Shown: piece after piece, positions 43,184 through 48,227 of the stretch | Numbering within the stretch: the stretch's first letter is position 1 | Layout of the letters: each line of letters starts with the position of its first letter | Assembly: GCA_016934535.1 (NCBI GenBank) | Contig: JAFGSQ010000049.1 | Span: forward strand, 1-48,227 | From: a candidate division WOR-3 bacterium | Lineage (GTDB): Bacteria; SDB-A | Length of the DNA: 48,227 nt | Reading direction: 5' to 3' | Position numbers and translations under genes: made by a program | The notes under the pieces: model-generated | What the model was told of the DNA's origin: nothing | The model's input: only the letters and a program-made list of their open reading frames with translations | Database searches by the model: none

Positions 43184-43499
43184 CGAATACGAAAAATGCC
43201 TTGAATTCGCCGTAAATATCCTCGGATTCTCTTTGTTCAGGAAAGAAGAGAATTGTGAAATATATCTAAATGAAAGCGAAAACTTCGGCATAGGTTACTG
43301 CAGGGCGCAGGGAGAAGACACCTCATCTTCCGGATGCCTCGTGTCCTTCAATGTCGATAATGTCGACGAATGCCACAAAAAAATAAAAGAAGCCGGATAC
43401 GCTCTCACTGATCCGAAAGAGAGTTCCAGGCACGGAGTGTATCATTTTTATGCCGCGGACCCGGCAGGAAACACTTTAGAATTCATGAGATTCATCTGA
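43146..43499 (+). CDS. VOC-superfamily (glyoxalase/bleomycin-resistance-like) protein
   Basis: This 117-residue single-domain protein has the VOC pattern: 'MIVYFKVDEYEKCLEFAVNILGFSLF', 'GCLVSFNVDNVDECHKKIKEAGY' and a final 'VYHFYAADPAGNTLEFMRF'. The conserved Glu near the end and a mid-domain His ('RHGVYHFYA') are candidate metal ligands. The start is the ATG preceded by AAGGAG. Its 3' end overlaps that of the convergent ygiQ-like gene by 24 nt. The substrate is unknown. It is not closely similar to the VOC gene near 15 kb. Confidence 0.86.
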   Translation: MKTEKMIVYFKVDEYEKCLEFAVNILGFSLFRKEENCEIYLNESENFGIGYCRAQGEDTSSSGCLVSFNVDNVDECHKKIKEAGYALTDPKESSRHGVYHFYAADPAGNTLEFMRFI

Positions 43500-45179
43500 T
43501 TTTTTGAAAACTCCCTGACGTGAAAAATCTTTTCTTCTGGCATTTCTTACACCCTGACTTTTTATTGTTTTCACAGGTTTTTTGGTCAGGGATTCCATTT
43601 CCGAGTAATGAGCGCATGTCGAATCTGTCATCGGAGTCGGCGTGAAGTCCTGAAAAGCCCTGTTGAAAATTTTTCTTTTTTTTGTGAATTCGAGCAATTC
43701 CGAGAATTCATTTTCTCCTTCTCCCGGATGTGACAAGATGAAATAAGGCACGAGTTCAACGTGCAGGCCGAATTGTTTTTTTATTCTCTCGAATCGGACG
43801 ATAAAATTCTCGAAAACTTCAGGTTTGTATTTCTTCATTATCTTCAGCACAGGCTGACTGACATGCTCGGGGGCGACTTTCAGAATTCCGCTCGTGTATT
43901 TTTCCGAGATCTCTTTCAGCAACTTGTCGTCGGCGAGTGAGATGTCCAGCCGCAATCCGGAACCGATGCTTATTTTTTTTACGTCTTTTCTGCCGGCGAT
44001 CTTATCGAGCAAAGCCAGGTATTTTTCCGGATCGGTTTTGAGATGCCGGCATTTTTCAGGATAGAGGCAATCTCTGTCGTTACATCCCGCTTCCGGGAAT
44101 TTCGTACAACAGCTGAAGTACATGTCAGCGCTTGGTCCGCCGACGTCCGATATCCGTCCTCTATAAAACGGATTTCTTGCTATGCGATCGATTTCATCCA
44201 TTATGGAATCCTGCGAGCGCGATACTATTGTCCTACCCTGATGAAGCCTTATGGAGCAAAAAGAACAGGATCCCAGGCAGCCCCTGTGTGAAGTTACAGA
44301 ATTGGCTATCATTTCGAGAGCGGGAACCCCCCTGTTTAGAGCGTGCGATTTTCTCGAATAAGGGAAAGCATAGAGGCTGTCGAAAAATTCAGATTTGACA
44401 GGCATCGCGGGAGGATTGCAGACGACTAAACGCGAATCCTGACGCTGGAAGATCGCTTTTCCGAAGACGGGATGGCAGTTCTCGTTCAATATTGCCTGTG
44501 CTTCAGCGAATGCCGCAGTATCTCTTGAGACATCGTCGAAGGAAGGCAGTTCCACTCCTGAAGGTTCTCCGGAAACATAACACGTTCCGGGTATTCCGGA
44601 CTTGTCGAAGTTATCAGGATTTTCGCTTATCCTTCGTGCAATTTCCATTATCTGAGATTCACCCATTCCGAAAACCAAAAAATCTGCTTTTGAATCCGTG
44701 AGCACCGATTTTCTCAATTGATCGCTGTAGTAGTCGTAATGAGCTATTCTTCTCAGAGAAGCTTCAATCCCTCCAAGCACAACAGGTAAGCCCTTGAAAG
44801 CTTCTTTGACCCAGTTAGTATAGACTATGACGGCTCTGTCGGGTCTTTTTTTTGAGCCGTCTTTTCTGAAAGGGTCTCCTCGTGATGAATACTTGTCGTC
44901 GGTTCTTATCTTTCTGTTGCCTGTATAATTTGATACTATCGAATCGAGATTTCCGGCTGTGACACCGACAAACAGACGTGGGGGAGGGAATTTTTTAAGA
45001 CTTTCCCTTGTCGGTTGAGAACATACTGCGGTTTTGTATCCTTTATGCTGAAGGAGTCTCGCTATAAGCGAGACTCCGAATGAAGGATGGTCTATATAAG
45101 CGTCTCCGGTCAAGAGAAGAATGTCGTAGCCGTTTTTGTAGACGGAAAGAATTTCGTCTCTCGACGCGGGTAAAGTCAT
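43476..45179 (-). CDS. YgiQ-family radical SAM protein (UPF0313)
   Basis: This 567-residue protein matches the YgiQ/UPF0313 family. It has a B12-binding-like N-terminal domain ('YDILLLTGDAYIDHPSFGVSLIARLLQHKGYK'), the radical SAM Cys motif C-x3-C-x2-C in 'SHRGCLGSCSFCSI', and a C-terminal region with several further Cys ('CCTKFPEAGCNDRDCLYPEKC'). Its reaction is unknown. It is the last gene of the leftward run, with its start overlapping the AIM24 stop by ATGA. It ends inside the 3' end of the convergent VOC gene. Confidence 0.9.
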   Translation of the reverse strand: MTLPASRDEILSVYKNGYDILLLTGDAYIDHPSFGVSLIARLLQHKGYKTAVCSQPTRESLKKFPPPRLFVGVTAGNLDSIVSNYTGNRKIRTDDKYSSRGDPFRKDGSKKRPDRAVIVYTNWVKEAFKGLPVVLGGIEASLRRIAHYDYYSDQLRKSVLTDSKADFLVFGMGESQIMEIARRISENPDNFDKSGIPGTCYVSGEPSGVELPSFDDVSRDTAAFAEAQAILNENCHPVFGKAIFQRQDSRLVVCNPPAMPVKSEFFDSLYAFPYSRKSHALNRGVPALEMIANSVTSHRGCLGSCSFCSIRLHQGRTIVSRSQDSIMDEIDRIARNPFYRGRISDVGGPSADMYFSCCTKFPEAGCNDRDCLYPEKCRHLKTDPEKYLALLDKIAGRKDVKKISIGSGLRLDISLADDKLLKEISEKYTSGILKVAPEHVSQPVLKIMKKYKPEVFENFIVRFERIKKQFGLHVELVPYFILSHPGEGENEFSELLEFTKKRKIFNRAFQDFTPTPMTDSTCAHYSEMESLTKKPVKTIKSQGVRNARRKDFSRQGVFKKSDESHEF

Positions 45180-45865
45180 TTTTTAGGCAAGAAAGGTATT
45201 ATCAGACCTGCAAGACCTTCAATTTGCCTGGTTTGCAGATAAAGTTTTCCGGGACCTTTGTATCTGCACACAAAACCTTCACCTGATGTGACTGATGATA
45301 TGAATCCTTTGGCTGCTTTTTCGATTGTGTACTGGATGGAAGCGTCGAAGGCTACTATGTGGCCGTTATCGACAATGTATTCTTCTCCCTGAGCTATTTC
45401 GACCTGATGAATGGCTCCGAAACTCGACACAAGAAGGGTTCCTGTTCCCGTAATTTTCATCATGAAAAGGCCTTCCCTGGCGAAAAAGCTTTTGCCTCCC
45501 GTGAACTTCGTGTCTAACTCAAGTGTAGGGGACGAAGCGAGATATGAGCCGGATTGAACCATGAAAGACTGACCCTGGATTTCAATGCCTGTTATGTCGC
45601 CCACCCCGGTAGGAGCGAGAAGAATATGACCTGGTCCGTTCAAGGCCGTGTATTTTGTCTGGAAAAAACTCTCGCCGACAAAAGATCTCGCTGCGGCTTT
45701 CATTAAACCGCCGAATCCTTTCTTACCTCCGCCCATTTCCGACTTTATCTCTATGTTGGGCGTCATGCCTACCATAGCGCCTGATTCACCTGTAATGGAT
45801 TCGTCTTTTTCAAGAGATACTTTTACCACCGAATAACTCGGTTGATACATGATCTCATACTTCAT
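45176..45865 (-). CDS. AIM24 / TIGR00266 family protein
   Basis: This 229-residue protein is beta-rich and matches the AIM24/DUF124 pattern: 'ESGAMVGMTPNIEIKSEMGGGKKGFGGLMKAAARSFVGESFFQTKYTA' and 'VGDITGIEIQGQSFMVQSGSYLAS'. The function in bacteria is unknown; the fold is shared with the mitochondrial AIM24 protein. The start is the ATG at 45865, with GGAGG 5 nt upstream, inside the end of the NYN gene. An upstream in-frame start in that gene is not supported. Neighbours are NYN (before) and YgiQ (after). Confidence 0.86.
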   Translation of the reverse strand: MKYEIMYQPSYSVVKVSLEKDESITGESGAMVGMTPNIEIKSEMGGGKKGFGGLMKAAARSFVGESFFQTKYTALNGPGHILLAPTGVGDITGIEIQGQSFMVQSGSYLASSPTLELDTKFTGGKSFFAREGLFMMKITGTGTLLVSSFGAIHQVEIAQGEEYIVDNGHIVAFDASIQYTIEKAAKGFISSVTSGEGFVCRYKGPGKLYLQTRQIEGLAGLIIPFLPKK

Positions 45866-46331
45866 CGATGCCTCCTTTTTTAAATACTTTAAGCCAATAA
45901 TCGAGGTTGACGTTCGGATTGATTTTATCATCATTTATTTCTGCTTTCTTCTTTTTTTTCAATACATTTTCCAATTTTGAGACAACTGACGCTCCGAGAT
46001 ATTTACATCTTTTTGAAAGCAGTCTGTCAGCTGTGACTACAGTGTAAATGTTTTTTTTGCATCCGTTTTCAATAAGTTTTACTATAAGATCGTCAGCTTC
46101 GTCTTTTTCTCCCGAGAAAATGATCTCTGCGCCCGGACGTTTTTCCCTGCTCGAAGATTTACCTTTTCCGTCGAAAACCAAAACAGGATAGTATTTCCCG
46201 GAAGCAGTTACGGCTTTCACCTTTGACAGGAGCTTTTCTCTGCTTTGCTCGTCGAAAGATTTTTTAAAACTTCTTCCAAGCATATTATATCCATCGACTA
46301 TGAGGATTTTTTTCAATCGCGACTCCTCCAA
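45855..46331 (-). CDS. NYN-domain protein, YacP-like RNase
   Basis: This 158-residue PIN/NYN-fold protein has the N-terminal 'ILIVDGYNMLG', mid-domain 'VLVFDGKG', and 'EIIFSGEKDEADDLIVKLI' followed by 'VVTADRLLSKRCKYLGASVV'. The Asp residues form the expected metal site. YacP/Rae1-like members cleave RNA, Rae1 doing so on the ribosome in B. subtilis. An RNA substrate is inferred from the family. The gene is the first in the leftward run and overlaps the AIM24 gene by 11 nt. Confidence 0.86.
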   Translation of the reverse strand: MEESRLKKILIVDGYNMLGRSFKKSFDEQSREKLLSKVKAVTASGKYYPVLVFDGKGKSSSREKRPGAEIIFSGEKDEADDLIVKLIENGCKKNIYTVVTADRLLSKRCKYLGASVVSKLENVLKKKKKAEINDDKINPNVNLDYWLKVFKKGGIDEV

Positions 46332-46395
46332 TAATGTTGATGCTATAAATTTTATTATACTTTATAATCAGTACCGGATATAAAGTATTTTAACT

Positions 46396-47844
46396 ATGGA
46401 CTTGGACAAACCGAACATGAAAAATTTGACTCCCAATAAAAATACTGCGAAATCTCCGCGAGTTATATTGGTACAGAACAAGCGGGTCAAAGAATCCGAA
46501 ATCAAACGCCTTCTCTCAGAGAGGGGATTCGAAGTTCTTCCGTGCGACAATATCTTTGATACTCTCGATAAACTCAAATCTCCTGGATATACCGCGGGGG
46601 CGGTTTTTGATGTTGATGAATTGAGCGGCGACGCTATGGAAATACTCGAGGCGATAAGAAGTGAAAAATCTAAAACAGAATTCCCTGTCGCTTTAATCAC
46701 GAACCGTAAAGACTTCGACATTGAGGATTTTTTCAGGTCAGGCGCCAACGAATACATTGAACGAAGCAAAGCCGCCAAAGAATTTGTTCCGAGATTTTTA
46801 AACCTGGTTTCGACCGCGGAATCTTTCAGGTCCCTTCTTAAAAACTCGGACAAAATTAAATTCCTTTTTGAAACATCAAACATTTTTAATTCGACTCTGG
46901 ACATAGACGTCATAATGGATCACATTCTCAAGCTTACGGTCGAGGCGACAAATTCTCATTCCGGAACAGTTTTTCTCACGGACGCAAAAGGGAACGTAAT
47001 AAAACAGATACTTTCTAACAATTACCCTTCTCCTCTTCAGCAATCCGTCATAGTGGACAAAATTATGCATAAAGGATTGGCGGGATGGGTTTTCGAAAAT
47101 AAAAAACCCGGAATAATAAGCAACACAGACACTGACGAGAGATGGTACAAAATGAAATGGAACGGCCCTGACCTGAAATCCGTTGTCTGCATGCCTATGA
47201 TAAGACGCGATCATATTCTCGGCGTCCTTACCCTTCATCATCCTGAAGAATCATATTACAATGAGAATCACATCGAGATTCTGAATCAGATAGCCAATCA
47301 GGCCGCGATTTCCATAGAGAACTCGCACATTTTCAATCAGCTTCACCATCTTTCCATAACCGATGAATTGACGGGGCTTTTCAACAGAAGGCTTTTCTTC
47401 ACTCTTGCCGATAAAGAATATTTTAAGGCTATTAAGTTCAACGAATTTCTCTCAATGATGATGATAGACATCGACGACTTCAAATCTATAAATGACGTTT
47501 ACGGTCATTTCGCCGGAGACATTGTTCTGGAAACAATTTCGAAGATTTTTCAGACAATAATCAGGAATTACGACATTCTCGCCAGATATGGAGGCGACGA
47601 ATTTGTCGTGCTAATGCCTAAAACGCACATTCAAGGAGCCATAGATCTTGCCAAAAAGATTCACAAGGAAGTTGAATGCTGCGAGATAAAAGTGGATGAA
47701 AAGAAAATAAGAGTCACTTTGAGCATCGGTGTCGCTGAAAAAGATGACAAGACGGACAGCTTTTCACATTTGCTGAAAAAAACAGATCAAGCCCTTTACA
47801 GGGCAAAGGCCAAAGGTAAAAACCGCATTGATATTACCTGTTGA
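46396..47844 (+). CDS. Diguanylate cyclase with receiver-like, GAF and GGDEF domains
   Basis: This 482-residue protein has a receiver-like N-terminal region (about residues 22-145, 'AGAVFDVDELSGD') and a GAF domain (about 165-310). The GGDEF domain has its signature GGDEF at residues 399-403 and an RxxD I-site ('RNYD') five residues before it. It should make cyclic di-GMP and be subject to product inhibition. The receiver's Asp position is preserved, but other conserved residues are weak. A TATAAT at 46363-46368 lies upstream without a clear -35. There is no membrane anchor. Confidence 0.92.
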   Translation: MDLDKPNMKNLTPNKNTAKSPRVILVQNKRVKESEIKRLLSERGFEVLPCDNIFDTLDKLKSPGYTAGAVFDVDELSGDAMEILEAIRSEKSKTEFPVALITNRKDFDIEDFFRSGANEYIERSKAAKEFVPRFLNLVSTAESFRSLLKNSDKIKFLFETSNIFNSTLDIDVIMDHILKLTVEATNSHSGTVFLTDAKGNVIKQILSNNYPSPLQQSVIVDKIMHKGLAGWVFENKKPGIISNTDTDERWYKMKWNGPDLKSVVCMPMIRRDHILGVLTLHHPEESYYNENHIEILNQIANQAAISIENSHIFNQLHHLSITDELTGLFNRRLFFTLADKEYFKAIKFNEFLSMMMIDIDDFKSINDVYGHFAGDIVLETISKIFQTIIRNYDILARYGGDEFVVLMPKTHIQGAIDLAKKIHKEVECCEIKVDEKKIRVTLSIGVAEKDDKTDSFSHLLKKTDQALYRAKAKGKNRIDITC

Positions 47845-47860
47845 CCCGGCTCATTCAATC

Positions 47861-48227
47861 CTATTGTTTATATCTCCACCCGTATGTCAGATTGAGATGC
47901 GCCAGATGTCTATCGGGATTCAGCGCCTGATCAATCATGTAATTTGATCCGGTAAGAACGACGATACAGTCGTCTTTTTTCAAAGTCAAAGCCCTTTTTA
48001 GCGCTTCGGAAGGATTTTCGACTATTTCTGCGGTTTTACCTGTGATTTTATCCAATTCTCCGGCGATTGAGGCCGGTTCGACAGAATTATACGAAGCTTT
48101 GGTAACAATTATCTTTTCGGCTAATCCTGCCAGATTTTTGAAAACCCTTTCTGGTGAGCGAAAATTGGACAGCGCGATAACCAGTATTATTTTTTTTTCA
48201 TTATATTTTGTCTTTAAATGTTTGGAA
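47861..48227 (-). CDS. folC: Folylpolyglutamate/dihydrofolate synthase, C-terminal part (partial)
   Basis: The gene runs off the right edge, and only about 121 C-terminal residues are present. In frame, the visible part includes 'KKIILVIALSNFRSPERVFKNLAGLAEKIIVTKASYNSVEPAS' (split strands and helices of the Mur-ligase C domain), then 'DDCIVVLTGSNYMIDQALN'. This matches the end of FolC ('vlvtGSlylvgevr'). FolC adds glutamate to dihydropteroate or folates. The assignment rests on the C domain only; a related Mur-type ligase cannot be fully excluded. Confidence 0.72.
   Translation of the reverse strand, partial: SKHLKTKYNEKKIILVIALSNFRSPERVFKNLAGLAEKIIVTKASYNSVEPASIAGELDKITGKTAEIVENPSEALKRALTLKKDDCIVVLTGSNYMIDQALNPDRHLAHLNLTYGWRYKQ

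Overview
The window is about 48 kb of gene-dense bacterial DNA of moderate GC content. TTG and GTG starts are common, and many genes overlap at ATGA, GTGA or TTGA. The organism looks Gram-negative in architecture: there is a LpxL-like acyltransferase, a predicted outer-membrane beta-barrel and several lipoproteins. Several large secreted proteins carry the FlgD-like/T9SS-like C-terminal domain (pattern 'IFDVTGREVRTL...GVYFCRM'). That domain, together with lamin-tail and Omp28-like proteins, is typical of FCB-related and WOR-3/Cloacimonadota-like candidate phyla. This placement is an inference; no rRNA or other phylogenetic marker was compared. TGA is a normal stop codon in most genes here.

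Layout. 19-1962 (-): FecR/DUF6600-type exported protein with tandem Asn/Pro/Thr repeats. 2152-10183 (+): a long housekeeping run (era, MshEN-like mini protein, DUF192 lipoprotein, lipoprotein, cupin, SLH-like lipoprotein, PDZ-radical SAM, der, plsY, gpsA, MerR regulator), followed by tRNA-Pro(GGG) with its own near-consensus promoter. 10334-14940 (-): NUDIX hydrolase, HhH/beta-barrel protein and priA. 15053-18676 (+): a VOC protein and two paralogous lamin-tail secreted proteins. 18683-21226 (-): copA and csoR behind a promoter with a candidate operator. 21346-28342 (+): mntP, a membrane protein, thioferritin-like protein, FAD reductase, P-loop protein, secreted protein and epimerase. 28411-33252 (+): hybrid histidine kinase, Fe-S aldo/keto reductase and two small proteins. 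33297-36978 (-): heterodimeric ABC exporter. 37227-39782 (-): MFS transporter and an Omp28/thioredoxin-like protein. 39863-43499 (+): acyltransferase, GT2, surE, pcm, membrane protein and VOC protein. 43476-46331 (-): YgiQ radical SAM, AIM24 and NYN proteins. 46396-47844 (+): REC-GAF-GGDEF diguanylate cyclase. 47861-48227 (-): the C-terminal part of folC, cut by the window edge. After re-annotation, no stretch longer than 300 bases lacks a gene.

The most striking observation is the gene at 37227-38276 (-). It has a good ribosome-binding site and signal peptide, but an in-frame TGA (38169-38171) falls exactly where an Omp28/thioredoxin-like protein has the first Cys of its CxxC motif (reads T-[TGA]-I-D-C). 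Twenty-one nucleotides after the TGA is a perfect hairpin, TTCTGCA-GGAC-TGCAGAA. It closely resembles the E. coli fdhF SECIS apical hairpin as I remember it. This is best explained as an undescribed exported selenoprotein with a UxxC redox motif and a T9SS-like C-terminal domain. Standard gene calling would truncate it to its C-terminal 258 residues.
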